A DNA stretch of 64,000 nucleotides from positions 1 to 64,000 of the forward strand of contig CAZEJT010000007.1 of assembly GCA_964512655.1 (NCBI GenBank), given 5' to 3'. This stretch comes from VBOC01 sp964512655. Its GTDB lineage: Bacteria; Bacteroidota; Ignavibacteria; UBA10030; SZUA-254. Both the position numbers and the translations under genes were made by a program. The notes beneath the pieces were generated by a model. It was given only the letters and a program-made list of their open reading frames with translations, ran no database searches and was not told where the DNA came from. Shown here piece by piece: positions 34,392 through 42,853 of the stretch (its first letter is position 1; every line of letters starts with the position of its first letter).

Positions 34392-35543
34392 ATGCATCGG
34401 GCCGCGCCCATCATTCTCCTCGGTACTCTCGCCTGCGCGGGCTGCAGCTATCTGCGCCTCCAGCAGATCGCTCCTCCCGCTCCCGGCGACTGGACGATGT
34501 ATGGCGGAAGCATCGGGCGGACAAATTCTGCCCACGCGGAAATCGACCCGCCTCTCAGGACGGTCTGGGAATACGACGCCTCGGCGGGATTCAGCTCGTA
34601 CTCGGGCGCGATCTCCGGCGGCTCCCTCTTCCTCGGAGACCTCTCGGGAGAGGTGAGCGTGATCGACATCGCCACGGGGAGGGGGATGGGGAGTTACGAT
34701 TTTGGAACTTCGCTGTCGGGCACTCCCGTTATCGACAAAGGCGAGATGTATGTCGCGCTCTCGCGGAGCGATGAAAGCGTGGTTGCCTATAATCTTGTCA
34801 CCGGATCGATGGATTGGCGCGCGAAGGCGGGAGACATCGAGACCTCCCCGCTTCTGCTGGGAAGAAAACTCTACGTGACCTCGATGCAGGGCTCTCTCTT
34901 GCGCATCGACTGCAATACCGGCAAGACCGACTGGACATTCAAACTCCCTGCCAATGCACGGACGAGAATCATCCGTTCCTCCCCCGCAAGCGACGGCGAA
35001 CGGATCATCTTCGGCTCGGACGACGGCTCCGTGTATGCCGTCGGAGCGGATGACGGAGCATTACAGTGGAGCGCGAAGACGGGGGGAACGATCGTCGCTT
35101 CGCCGTCCGTGGCGCTCGGGAAGGTGTTCGTGGGTTCGCTCGATAAGACATTTTACGCCTTCGACGCCCGGACCGGCGAGCGGGCGTGGAAGACGCCGCT
35201 CGGGTCGAACATCTTTTCCTCGCAGGCGGTGAACGACCGGTCGGTCTTCGTCGGGACCTCTGGGCATTACGTCTATTGCCTCGATGCACAAACCGGATCG
35301 ATCGTCTGGCGGGCGACGACCGCAAGCGTCGTCAATTCTCCCCCGCTCCTCTCCGGAAATGTCGTGTATGTCGGTTGTCTCGACAAGACGCTCTACGCCT
35401 ATGCAGCCTCGACAGGAGAGCTCATCTGGCAGACAAAAATGGACGGGCGGATCAAGAGCATGCCTTTGGCCTCGAACGACGTCCTGATCGTCCTCGCTGA
35501 GGATAGATCGGTGATTGCCTTCAGGCATTCGGACGGGGAATGA
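34392..35543 (+). CDS. PQQ-type beta-propeller lipoprotein (BamB-like)
   Basis: 383 aa from ATG 34392, two bases after the upstream stop; an in-frame ATG at 34377 is an alternative. Signal peptide with likely lipid Cys (TLACAGCS). Seven to eight WD/PQQ blades with the repeat pattern ...YAVGADDGALQWSAKTGG..., KVFVGSLDKTFYAFDARTGERAWKTPLG, VYVGCLDKTLYAYAASTGELIWQT. Such propellers bind partners; BamB supports the BAM complex, but quinoprotein enzymes share the fold. No quinone ligands can be confirmed by eye. Its place after an Omp85 fusion gene suggests it is a partner of that protein. Confidence 0.85.
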   Translation: MHRAAPIILLGTLACAGCSYLRLQQIAPPAPGDWTMYGGSIGRTNSAHAEIDPPLRTVWEYDASAGFSSYSGAISGGSLFLGDLSGEVSVIDIATGRGMGSYDFGTSLSGTPVIDKGEMYVALSRSDESVVAYNLVTGSMDWRAKAGDIETSPLLLGRKLYVTSMQGSLLRIDCNTGKTDWTFKLPANARTRIIRSSPASDGERIIFGSDDGSVYAVGADDGALQWSAKTGGTIVASPSVALGKVFVGSLDKTFYAFDARTGERAWKTPLGSNIFSSQAVNDRSVFVGTSGHYVYCLDAQTGSIVWRATTASVVNSPPLLSGNVVYVGCLDKTLYAYAASTGELIWQTKMDGRIKSMPLASNDVLIVLAEDRSVIAFRHSDGE

Positions 35544-36406
35544 ACACCATACTCTCAATTCTGGTTCTCGGACTCCTTGCAACCCCCAAGCCTGCGAACT
35601 CGCAAGGCGTAGACTCGATCACGACCGCAAACGTTCGCACTGCACATCTCCGGATCCTCCGGCCGGATTCCACTCAGCGAGATTCGATGCAGGCGCCATC
35701 ACTCTCACCGGACAGCGCCGCTCTGGTTGAGATCCGCTCCCCGGTTCCCGGGATAGAAGTGTTTGCCGACGGCGAGTACGTCGGGACCGCGCCGTTCACG
35801 GCGTTTTCACGAGACGGGGGGGAGCACGTCCTCATGTATGTCCCGCCGGATTCGGACCGCTGGCCCTCGTCTGCGGTCGTCGAAACTCTGACATTCCGCA
35901 GAGGCGAGCGCCTCGTGCGCACGCTCGAATTCCCATCGACCCTTCACCTCACCTCGGAGCCCTACGGCGCCACGGTTCGCCGCGACGGCATCGAACTGGG
36001 AATGACCCCTCTCGACATCCGGTTCACCTCGACGAGGAACATGATCACGCTGGAAAAGCCCGGTTTCGAGACTCAGGCGGTGCCGCTTTCCGGAGGAGAG
36101 CATTGGGTTCATCTTCTCCTCCATCCAAGGGAGGGGGTCCCCGCCGATCCGCAGACCCTGTACCTTGCGGGAGAGCAGTCGAAGAACTCGTTTCCGATCA
36201 TCATCACCACCGGGGCGACGGTCATAACCGGCGCCGCCGCGGCGATACTGAAGATAAAGGCGGACAATCGCTACGACGACTACCGCCGGACCGGGGATAG
36301 CGGGGCGCTCAACGATGTCCGGCGGCTCGATGTGGCATCGGGTATTTCTCTCGCGGCAAGCGAGCTGTGCCTGGCGGGCCTTGCATATTTCCTCCTGTCC
36401 CGCTGA
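35540..36406 (+). CDS. PEGA-domain exported protein
   Basis: 288 aa; ATG overlaps the previous stop by 4 bp (ATGA). Signal peptide (about 1-22, PANSQ). Two PEGA modules: IRSPVPGIEVFADGEYVGTAPFTAF (about 65-90) and LHLTSEPYGATVRRDGIELGMTPLDIRF (about 133-160). After about 210 come a hydrophobic helix (IIITTGATVITGAAAAI) and a second near the C-terminus (SELCLAGLAYFLL), so the C-terminus may be membrane-embedded. PEGA domains often occur in surface or S-layer-associated proteins and kinases. End of the long operon. Confidence 0.8.
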   Translation: MNTILSILVLGLLATPKPANSQGVDSITTANVRTAHLRILRPDSTQRDSMQAPSLSPDSAALVEIRSPVPGIEVFADGEYVGTAPFTAFSRDGGEHVLMYVPPDSDRWPSSAVVETLTFRRGERLVRTLEFPSTLHLTSEPYGATVRRDGIELGMTPLDIRFTSTRNMITLEKPGFETQAVPLSGGEHWVHLLLHPREGVPADPQTLYLAGEQSKNSFPIIITTGATVITGAAAAILKIKADNRYDDYRRTGDSGALNDVRRLDVASGISLAASELCLAGLAYFLLSR

Positions 36407-36494
36407 CCCGCCCCCCTTAGAGCGGAGGATCGCCTACGCTCTGCCGCCGATGCCCTCCTGCAAACCACGTATTCCGCGATTACGCTCTTTACCC

Positions 36495-36519
36495 GATTGC
36501 GATTCTGGAGCCGCAATCG
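36495..36519. promoter_or_regulatory. operator-like inverted repeat between -35 and -10
   Basis: cgattgcg (36495-36502) and cgcaatcg (36512-36519), perfect 8-bp arms around 9 bp, covering the -35 and spacer of the 36497 promoter and ending at the -10. Confidence 0.6.
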
Positions 36520-36525
36520 TATATT
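36497..36525 (+). promoter_or_regulatory. promoter TTGCGA-17-TATATT
   Basis: -35 36497-36502, -10 36520-36525, about 98 bp before the ATG at 36623. See the overlapping palindrome. Confidence 0.65.
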
Positions 36526-36622
36526 TTCTTCGAACGCAAAACTTAACAGATTCTTTATCATCCGGTTATCTTGAGTTAAACGTGGCGAGGCATATTCAGA
36601 ACACACAGAGGGGGAGATTCCC

Positions 36623-37006
36623 ATGGTTGAACTCGAGCGCAGCGGATACTTCGCACTCACTGAACGAAACGTCTCATCACTCGTCCCTTCCACTCCCGGC
36701 GTGTACCAGCTTGCGGTGAGGCCGGCCGACGGGATCCACGAGACATTTTTCACGGGCCGGACAGACAATCTGCACAAGAGCCTCCGGCTCGTCATCGATC
36801 GGGATCCCGAACTTCACCCGAAGGTCAACGAACGCCTCCGGTCGTATGAGTGTTACTTCACCTTCTTCGTTCTTCCCGACGCGGAGCAGGGCTACGAGGC
36901 GATGAAGCTCCTTCTGCAGACCAGCGATCCCATTCAAAGGCTCATACTGACTGATTGTGAGGAAGAAGAGGCGCTCGAACCCGCGCCTCTGGTTCGCCGC
37001 GGGTAA
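36623..37006 (+). CDS. small GIY-YIG-like protein, probably non-catalytic
   Basis: 127 aa, GGGGGAG 9 nt before the ATG. The stretch PSTPGVYQLAV... FFTGRTDNLHKSLR resembles the GIY-YIG nuclease core (GVYxL, then YVGRTxNL), but the second motif has Phe for Tyr and no catalytic Arg/Glu pattern is convincing. The second half (YECYFTFFVLPDAEQGYEAMKLLL) is helix-strand and the C-terminus acidic. A nuclease-derived binding fold is the best guess, moderate at most. It has its own promoter with an operator-like palindrome, so it is a regulated single gene. Confidence 0.6.
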   Translation: MVELERSGYFALTERNVSSLVPSTPGVYQLAVRPADGIHETFFTGRTDNLHKSLRLVIDRDPELHPKVNERLRSYECYFTFFVLPDAEQGYEAMKLLLQTSDPIQRLILTDCEEEEALEPAPLVRRG

Positions 37007-37064
37007 CGGTTGACCTCGGCTTCCGTGCGCTGAGAGCGTACCCGCCTGTTCACATCCCCGAATT

Positions 37065-37081
37065 CCGGCCGATCCGGCCGG
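37065..37081. repeat. hairpin ccggccg-atc-cggccgg
   Basis: 7-bp perfect stem, loop of 3, just before the -35 of the Crp-family gene and after the GIY-YIG-like gene. No T-run. Terminator-like or an operator. Confidence 0.5.
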
Positions 37082-37109
37082 TTCCACCCATTTCTATGTC
37101 CCGGAATAC

Positions 37110-37138
37110 TTGACTTTAAAGCAGGTCAACACTATATT
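37110..37138 (+). promoter_or_regulatory. promoter TTGACT-17-TATATT for the Crp-family gene
   Basis: -35 37110-37115, -10 37133-37138, 22 bp before ATG 37160. The leader would be only about 15 nt. Confidence 0.72.
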
Positions 37139-37159
37139 ATTTGGCACATTTGGAGAGGA

Positions 37160-37930
37160 ATGGAGTATGAAGGCCGTCATCAGACATTCTGTGCGCGTGC
37201 ATCCATGAACCTTCCGAGCGTCTCTCAGCAGCCCCTTCCCGCCGATCTCGATGAGGCGATGGAGTTCATACGCAACGTTCCCATCTTCAACGATATCGAG
37301 GGCTCAGAGCTCGCCAAGATCGTTCGCGTCGGTGTCCGGAAGAAATACAAGAAAGGGAGCATCATCCTCCTCGAGGAGGAGACGGGCGCGGCCCTCTTTG
37401 TCATCATCTCCGGGAAGGTCAAAATCGTCCGCACGGACGACGACGGCCGCGAGGTGATCCTTTCCATACTCGGAGAAAACGACTTTTTCGGCGAAATGTC
37501 CATCCTCGACGGCCTGGCCCGCTCGGCCTCCGTCGTGGCAATCACCAAAGCCGAACTATTCATGATTCACCGGAGAGACTTCCTGAAACTCATGCAGGAT
37601 GTCCCCGCCGTGGCCATTTCGCTTCTCAAGGAACTGACCATGCGGCTCCGGAAGGCAGACGCTCAGATCAAGAGCCTCTCCCTGAAAGACGCGGCCGGAC
37701 GCGTCGCGAACGTCATTCTGCAGCTTGCGGATGACATCGGCACGATCCGCAAGGGCCGCGTTGAGATCGACGAGCTTCCCCTCCAGCAAGACCTCGCCAA
37801 CATGGCCGGCACGTCGCGTGAAACGATCTCGCGCGTCGTTCACATGTTCATCAAGAAGGCCCACCTCGAGCTTCAGGGAAACAAGCTGATTATCAACGAC
37901 TACGAGAAATTCAAGAATCTCTTTATCTGA
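37160..37930 (+). CDS. Crp/Fnr-family transcription regulator
   Basis: 256 aa from ATG 37160, preceded by GGAGAGG (an ATG at 37205 is in frame and would drop an odd 15-residue start). Cyclic-nucleotide-binding beta-roll about 40-150: NDFFGEMSILDGLARSASV keeps the Glu, Arg and Ser that bind cAMP in E. coli CRP. Dimer helix about 150-175, winged HTH about 205-245 with QQDLANMAGTSRETISRVV. So it may be a cAMP receptor; Fnr-type Fe-S Cys are absent. A CHASE2 adenylate cyclase at 7118 could make its ligand. The PHP gene follows 35 bp later. Confidence 0.93.
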   Translation: MEYEGRHQTFCARASMNLPSVSQQPLPADLDEAMEFIRNVPIFNDIEGSELAKIVRVGVRKKYKKGSIILLEEETGAALFVIISGKVKIVRTDDDGREVILSILGENDFFGEMSILDGLARSASVVAITKAELFMIHRRDFLKLMQDVPAVAISLLKELTMRLRKADAQIKSLSLKDAAGRVANVILQLADDIGTIRKGRVEIDELPLQQDLANMAGTSRETISRVVHMFIKKAHLELQGNKLIINDYEKFKNLFI

Positions 37931-37965
37931 GAGATCGTTCCGAACGCCCGACCCGAGAGGGTTTT

Positions 37966-38793
37966 GTGGAACCACTGGCAGATCTTCACCTTCATACCAC
38001 CTATTCCGACGGCGCCCTTTCACCGTATGAGCTGATCAGGAAGGCGCACCAGGCCGGCCTGCGCATCATCAGCATCACCGATCACGACAGCGTCGGCGCT
38101 ATCGATGAGGCAAACGACATCGCGAAGGAGTTCTCACTTGAGATCGTGCCGGGAATGGAGCTCAGCGCCACCGTCGACCACTCCGAGGTCCACATTCTCG
38201 GCTACTTCATGGATTATCACGACAAGGCGCTTGTCGAGGCGCTGGCGCACTTCCGCGAGAAGCGGCTGAGGCGCGCCGAGAGGATCGTAGGGAAGCTCAA
38301 CCGGATGAACATCCCGCTGAGCATCGAATCTGTCCTCGCGAATGCCGCGGGAAACGCGATCGGCCGCCCCCATATCGCCATCGCCATGGTCAACGAGGGG
38401 CACGCGCAGTCGTACCATCAGGCATTCAGCAAGTATCTCGGCGACGGCCGCCCTGCATACGAACGCAAGGAAGAGTTTTCGCCGGAGGAGACGGTCAGGC
38501 TGATCTCCGACGCCGGAGGGCTCTCCTTTCTCGCCCATCCGGGGCACTCGCTCGACGACTCCCTCCTTTCGCGGCTGATTTCCGCGGGTCTCGATGGAAT
38601 TGAGGTGGTCCATCCGAGCCACCCGCCGGAACTCGTCGGCCATTACCGCGGCATCGTCAACGAATACTGTCTGATCGAATGCGGGGGATCCGATTTTCAC
38701 GGGGGCCTCAAGGGAGACGACGAGATTCTGGGGCGGTTCGGCATCCCGTCCGCGTCGGTCGATATCATGCGCCGCCGCCTCTTTCCGAATTGA
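37966..38793 (+). CDS. PHP-domain phosphoesterase (TrpH/RNase AM type)
   Basis: 275 aa, GTG start. Metal-binding motifs in order: DLHLHTTYSDG (5-15), SITDHDSVGA (about 42-51), GMELSA (about 63-68), FLAHPGHS (about 188-195) and GGSDFHG (about 242-248). Family members act as 3',5'-nucleotide bisphosphate phosphatases or as 5'-3' exoribonuclease RNase AM. Lies between the Crp-family gene and ribH in the same direction, 20 bp before ribH. Substrate is not fixed by sequence. Confidence 0.9.
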   Translation: MEPLADLHLHTTYSDGALSPYELIRKAHQAGLRIISITDHDSVGAIDEANDIAKEFSLEIVPGMELSATVDHSEVHILGYFMDYHDKALVEALAHFREKRLRRAERIVGKLNRMNIPLSIESVLANAAGNAIGRPHIAIAMVNEGHAQSYHQAFSKYLGDGRPAYERKEEFSPEETVRLISDAGGLSFLAHPGHSLDDSLLSRLISAGLDGIEVVHPSHPPELVGHYRGIVNEYCLIECGGSDFHGGLKGDDEILGRFGIPSASVDIMRRRLFPN

Positions 38794-38812
38794 TTCTGCG
38801 CTCCCTGAGTAC

Positions 38813-39292
38813 ATGGCGATTATCCACGAAGGAAATCTCTCCGCCGCGCCGTATTCCTTCGCTATCGTCGTAAGCAGGTTCAACGAATTCATCACAAGGC
38901 GGCTCCTTGACGCCGCTCTCGACTGCCTCCGCCGGCACGGCGCGCGGGAAAAGGCAATCGAGGTGGTCCACTGCCCGGGGGCCTTTGAGATACCGCAGAT
39001 CGCGCTGAAGCTCTCGGCTCAGGGCAGGTTCGATGCGGTGATCTGTCTCGGCTGCATCATCAGAGGGGAGACGCCTCATTTCGAATACATCGCAAACGCA
39101 GTGACGGGCGGGATCGCCCGGGCCGCGCTGGATACCGGCAGGCCCGTCGTCTTCGGAGTGTTGACAACAGAATCGCTCGAGCAGGCTATCGAGCGCTCAG
39201 GGGCCAAAGGGGGCAACAAAGGTTGGGATGCTGCGCTCGCAGCAATTGAACTTGCCGACCTTCAAAAAATCATCTCCAGAAAGAAAAAGTAA
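38813..39292 (+). CDS. ribH: 6,7-dimethyl-8-ribityllumazine synthase
   Basis: 159 aa. Motifs: VVSRFNEFITRRLLDAAL, HCPGAFEIPQIALKL, CLGCIIRGETPHFEYI with the catalytic His, VVFGVLTTESLEQAIERS. It joins 5-amino-6-ribitylamino-uracil with dihydroxybutanone phosphate, the step before riboflavin. No other riboflavin gene is near, which is usual when ribH is scattered. Confidence 0.96.
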   Translation: MAIIHEGNLSAAPYSFAIVVSRFNEFITRRLLDAALDCLRRHGAREKAIEVVHCPGAFEIPQIALKLSAQGRFDAVICLGCIIRGETPHFEYIANAVTGGIARAALDTGRPVVFGVLTTESLEQAIERSGAKGGNKGWDAALAAIELADLQKIISRKKK

Positions 39293-39322
39293 CTTCGGTC
39301 GTACCGATTGCGAGGAAGGCTC

Positions 39323-41602
39323 GTGCGTGCGTGGGTGGTGGCGGCGATGGTGTATGCCGGAGCTGTAGCTGCATCCGGAGGGGTGGGCGACTGGAAGACG
39401 TACACCGCCAAGCACGACATCCGGGATCTCGCGTGGGATGAAAACCGGCAGACCGTCTGGGTCGTCACCGGCGGCGGGATGTATTCCTACCGCGATGCCG
39501 ACGGCGCCTTCGCAGAGTTCACTACATCGGAGGGCTTGAGGACAAACGACCTTACCGCCGTCGCGGTCGACCATCACGGCACGATCTGGGCGGGCGCATC
39601 GAACGGATTCCTCCATCGGTATCATCCGTCGACGGGGACCTGGGAGTATGTCACAGACATCTACAGCAAACAGGCGCCGCAGAAGGGAATCAATCGACTG
39701 GTAGTGTCGGGAGACACGCTCCATATCCTCTCCGACATCGGCGTCAGCATCTTCTCAATTCCGAAAATGGAATTCGGGGATACATATGGCCGGTTCGGAT
39801 CGGGCCCGGCCGCGATTGATGGAAGCGTGACGGATTTTACGCTCTTCCACGGAGCATACTGGGTGGCTACCCGGTCCGGAATCGCTTCGACTCCGCTTTC
39901 GAACCCGAACCCGTCCGCGCCGGAATCGTGGCAGGTGGAGACCACGCTCGAGGGACTTCCATCCAACCGGGTGAACCGGTTCGCCGCGGCGTTCGATTCG
40001 CTCTTCGCCGCAACCTCGGCCGGGCTTGCGGTGCACACTGATTCCGGATGGAGTATCGTTCCTGGAACCACGGGGGCAAACGTCGCCGATGCTTCTTCGG
40101 GGAAACAGCCGTGTTTGTACTGTTCGGGACTTTATTTCATTTCCGGGTCGGACCTTCTATCGTACACCTTGGGAGCCGGAGTTCAGCCCGCTGCCTCAGG
40201 GTTCCCCTCCTCTCCCGTGGTTATGGGTGGAGATAGGATCCTCGGGACCGGTAACGGACTCATCCTCTTCCGGGATACGTTCTCGGGAAGGACGATCAAC
40301 CCTCCGGGCCCTCCGTCGAACGAGTTTGTCGGACTTGCGGTCGACAGGAAGGGCGTCGTATGGTCGGGCACCGGGATCAGCGGCGCTCCGGGGTTCATGA
40401 GCTTCGATGGAAAACGGTGGCGGCTCTACACCGCCCAGCAGGACAACCGCCTCGGGAGCAACAACTTCTACAAAGTGAGCCTCGGCGCAAACGGAGCCAA
40501 GTGGGTGAGCAACTGGGGGGCGGGAATCGCCCTCGTGGATGAAGGCGGAACCGTCAGGAAAGTACTGAACGGATCGAACGGCCTCCCCGCGACGCTTCCC
40601 ACGATCCCCCCGAACGGGCCTTTTGTCGTGACCGGAGGAGCGGCCGCCGATCAGTCGGGCGCCACCTGGATCACCCTTCGTACGCCGCCGGCAGACACTG
40701 CTCTCGTCAGATTCAATCCCGACTCTTCACTGACCTACATCACGGGCCTTGTCACGCGCAATCCGGTCCTCACCTTCAGCGACGTGGTGATCGACTTCTA
40801 CGGCACAAAATGGCTGGGGAATTACAACCGCTTCGAGCCCTTCGTTGTCAACCGGGGCACCGGGTTTTACTTTTACAACGAATCGGGACAGATTCCGGGA
40901 ACGATCAATGGATGGGGAAGGCTGACGGTCTCGGACGGGCTCACCAGCGACAGGGTCTATTCGCTTGCGGTCGACCACGACGGAGACCTCTGGATCGGGA
41001 CCGACCAGGGCATCACGATCATCTTCGATCCCAGCGATCCGCAGCATCACGTCGCCCCCTACTACCCCCCGGTGCGGGACCAGCTGATCCAGGCGATCGT
41101 CGTCGACCCTCTGAACAATAAGTGGCTCGGAACCAGGCAGGGGGTGTTCGTTTTTTCACCCGACGGAACCTCGATCCTGGCGCATTATACGGCCGACAAT
41201 ACTGGAGGAAAGCTCCTCGACGACGACGTGGCCTCGATGGCGATCGATCCGCAGACGGGTACCGTCTATTTTGGGACCGAGAAGGGGCTCTCGAGCCTCG
41301 GGACCGCCGCGGTCTCCCCGAAAAGGGATTTCGAAGAACTCTCATTCGCTCCAAATCCATTTTACATCCCGTCAACCCGCCAGCTCACCGTGGACGGCCT
41401 CATAGCGGGCTCCTCGCTCAAGATCCTGAGCGCGGACGGCCGCCTGATACGCGAGGTCGCCACCCCCGGTGGGAGGGTCGGATTCTGGGACGGGACCGAC
41501 GCACAAGGCCGGCTGGTTTCCACCGGGGTCTACCTGGTGGTCGCCTTCTCCGACGCGGGGTCGGAAGTAGCCACCGGCAAAGTTGCCGTCATAAGGAGGT
41601 GA
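39323..41602 (+). CDS. PorZ-like two-propeller secretion-associated protein
   Basis: 759 aa from GTG 39323, chosen over TTG 39308 because GAGGAAGG precedes it and a signal peptide follows (MRAWVVAAMVYAGAVAAS). The N-terminal pattern GDWKTYTAKHDIRDLAWDENRQTVWVVTGGGMYSY with following SEGLRTNDLTAVAVDHHGTIWAGASNGF repeats is that of two 7-bladed propellers as in PorZ (type IX secretion) and related two-component-regulator propellers. More blades at about 180-650. C-terminal 85 residues (FAPNPFYIPSTRQ.., ISSxxLKILSADGRLI, GTDAQGRLVSTGVYLVVA) form an FlgD-like Ig/sorting module. PorZ sits on the cell surface and helps modify cargo. PorZ itself versus a paralogue cannot be settled here. Confidence 0.8.
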   Translation: MRAWVVAAMVYAGAVAASGGVGDWKTYTAKHDIRDLAWDENRQTVWVVTGGGMYSYRDADGAFAEFTTSEGLRTNDLTAVAVDHHGTIWAGASNGFLHRYHPSTGTWEYVTDIYSKQAPQKGINRLVVSGDTLHILSDIGVSIFSIPKMEFGDTYGRFGSGPAAIDGSVTDFTLFHGAYWVATRSGIASTPLSNPNPSAPESWQVETTLEGLPSNRVNRFAAAFDSLFAATSAGLAVHTDSGWSIVPGTTGANVADASSGKQPCLYCSGLYFISGSDLLSYTLGAGVQPAASGFPSSPVVMGGDRILGTGNGLILFRDTFSGRTINPPGPPSNEFVGLAVDRKGVVWSGTGISGAPGFMSFDGKRWRLYTAQQDNRLGSNNFYKVSLGANGAKWVSNWGAGIALVDEGGTVRKVLNGSNGLPATLPTIPPNGPFVVTGGAAADQSGATWITLRTPPADTALVRFNPDSSLTYITGLVTRNPVLTFSDVVIDFYGTKWLGNYNRFEPFVVNRGTGFYFYNESGQIPGTINGWGRLTVSDGLTSDRVYSLAVDHDGDLWIGTDQGITIIFDPSDPQHHVAPYYPPVRDQLIQAIVVDPLNNKWLGTRQGVFVFSPDGTSILAHYTADNTGGKLLDDDVASMAIDPQTGTVYFGTEKGLSSLGTAAVSPKRDFEELSFAPNPFYIPSTRQLTVDGLIAGSSLKILSADGRLIREVATPGGRVGFWDGTDAQGRLVSTGVYLVVAFSDAGSEVATGKVAVIRR

Positions 41603-41692
41603 ATCGACACACCGGGGGATTGCTGAATCGGTTCGCTGCCAGGCCCGCTGTATTTCGATAACGCACTTTTTTCGGAGAGGAAGAAAGGATCA

Positions 41693-41971
41693 ATGGAACC
41701 AGTTGATACCAGCAATGAAAACGTCTTCACCAGGCGCGTTCGCGCGGGAAAGAGGACCTATTTTTTTGACGTTAAGGCGACCAAATCGGCGCGCGATTTC
41801 TACGTCATTATCACCGAAAGCCGCCGGGTGGGAGAGGAAAAGTATGAGAAACATAAGCTTTTCCTCTATAAAGAGGATTTCAGAAAATTCGTGGATGCCC
41901 TGACCGAGACAGTGACGCACGTCGAGTGCGAACTCCTCGAAAAGATCGAGGCTCCCGTGGAAGTCGCCTGA
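41693..41971 (+). CDS. DUF3276 PUR-alpha-like nucleic-acid-binding protein
   Basis: 92 aa. Strong Shine-Dalgarno (GAGAGGAAGAAAGGA). Core FTRRVRAGKRTYFFDVKATKSARDFYVIITESRRVG then KHKLFLYKEDFRKFVDALTE, the beta-alpha PUR fold found mainly in Bacteroidota and Chlorobiota. Binds single-stranded nucleic acid in studied homologues; role unclear. Probably transcribed singly or with PorZ-like. A strong hairpin/promoter follows. Confidence 0.9.
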   Translation: MEPVDTSNENVFTRRVRAGKRTYFFDVKATKSARDFYVIITESRRVGEEKYEKHKLFLYKEDFRKFVDALTETVTHVECELLEKIEAPVEVA

Positions 41972-42005
41972 GGGCCGCAGGCCTCCAAAGGCTTCAAAAC
42001 GGGCT

Positions 42006-42033
42006 GAATTCGCGTCCCTTCGGGGGCGAATTC
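42006..42033 (+). terminator. strong hairpin abutting next promoter
   Basis: gaattcgc (42006-42013) pairs with gcgaattc (42026-42033); the inner bases (ccc/ggg) extend the stem. It ends exactly where the -35 begins. No T-run longer than three follows, so a terminator is likely but not certain. Confidence 0.55.
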
Positions 42034-42062
42034 TTGACTCTAGCCCGATAATTCTCTATATT
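42034..42062 (+). promoter_or_regulatory. promoter TTGACT-17-TATATT for the lipid operon
   Basis: -35 42034-42039, -10 42057-42062, 58 bp before DUF177. Same hexamers and spacer as at 37110. It would drive the whole DUF177-rpmF-plsX-fab-rnc run. Confidence 0.75.
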
Positions 42063-42120
42063 ATCCTCGGATTTTTTCAAATGCCCCTACGTTAGGGCGT
42101 TCCGAGATATTGGAGTCCCA

Positions 42121-42645
42121 ATGAAACCGGCCAAAGCGGGAGACGCGCTCAAAATCAGGATTTCGCAGCTCCCCCAGGGACTCCATGAGTACCATTTCAA
42201 GGGAAATGCGGGGGAAATCGGTCTCGACCCGAACTTCTCGCCGCAAGTGGATGTGGATGCTGTCCTCGACAAGACCCCCAGGCAGCTCTATGTAAGGGTT
42301 GCCGTGAAATCCTCGGGCGTCTTTCAGTGCGACAGGTGCCTGGAGGAATTTGCCCAATCCCTCACGTCCGCCTACAATGTGTGTTACGTCTTTGACGAGC
42401 TCGACGGCGCCGCGTCGCCCGCCGACGAGGTGCGCGTGATCGGAGTTGACACTCCTGTCATCGATCTGTCTGAAGACGTCAGGGAAGTCGTCGTGCTCTC
42501 CGTTCCCCTGAAGCTGTTATGCAGGGAGGACTGCAAAGGCCTCTGTCCCCATTGCGGCTCGAATCGCAATCTTAAGGGATGCGACTGCCGTGAAACTACC
42601 GAGAGCTCTCAATGGCGCGGGCTCGAGGGATTGTTGAACCGATGA
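42121..42645 (+). CDS. DUF177 / YceD family protein
   Basis: 174 aa. TTGGAG precedes the ATG. The C-terminal half has the family zinc-like cysteines: FQCDRCLEEF, then LCREDCKGLCPHCGSN and GCDC. In E. coli YceD affects 23S rRNA accumulation; its gene precedes rpmF-plsX in most bacteria, exactly as here (21 bp to rpmF). Confidence 0.9.
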   Translation: MKPAKAGDALKIRISQLPQGLHEYHFKGNAGEIGLDPNFSPQVDVDAVLDKTPRQLYVRVAVKSSGVFQCDRCLEEFAQSLTSAYNVCYVFDELDGAASPADEVRVIGVDTPVIDLSEDVREVVVLSVPLKLLCREDCKGLCPHCGSNRNLKGCDCRETTESSQWRGLEGLLNR

Positions 42646-42666
42646 TTATCAATTGAGAAAACCACC

Positions 42667-42849
42667 ATGCCCAATCCAAAACGACGTCACTCGAAATCCC
42701 GCGGTGCAAAGCGCCGGACGCATTACAAGGCAACAGCCCCGGCCACCGCAGAATGCCCCAACTGCCACGAACAGAAACTCCTCCACCGAGCGTGCCCGAA
42801 CTGCGGGCACTACCACGGGCGCTTGATCATTATTCCCAGAGAATCCTAA
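42667..42849 (+). CDS. rpmF: 50S ribosomal protein L32
   Basis: 60 aa. MPNPKRRHSKSRGAKRR start and a four-Cys zinc site (CPNCHEQKLLHRACPNCGHYHGR) are those of the zinc-binding L32. Order DUF177-rpmF-plsX is classical. plsX follows after 4 bp. Confidence 0.97.
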   Translation: MPNPKRRHSKSRGAKRRTHYKATAPATAECPNCHEQKLLHRACPNCGHYHGRLIIIPRES

Positions 42850-42853
42850 GTAG

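Noticed and set aside
36419..36442. agagcg...cgctct hairpin after the PEGA gene as terminator
   Set aside because: Short 6-bp stem, 12-base loop and no T-run; too weak to list as a feature.
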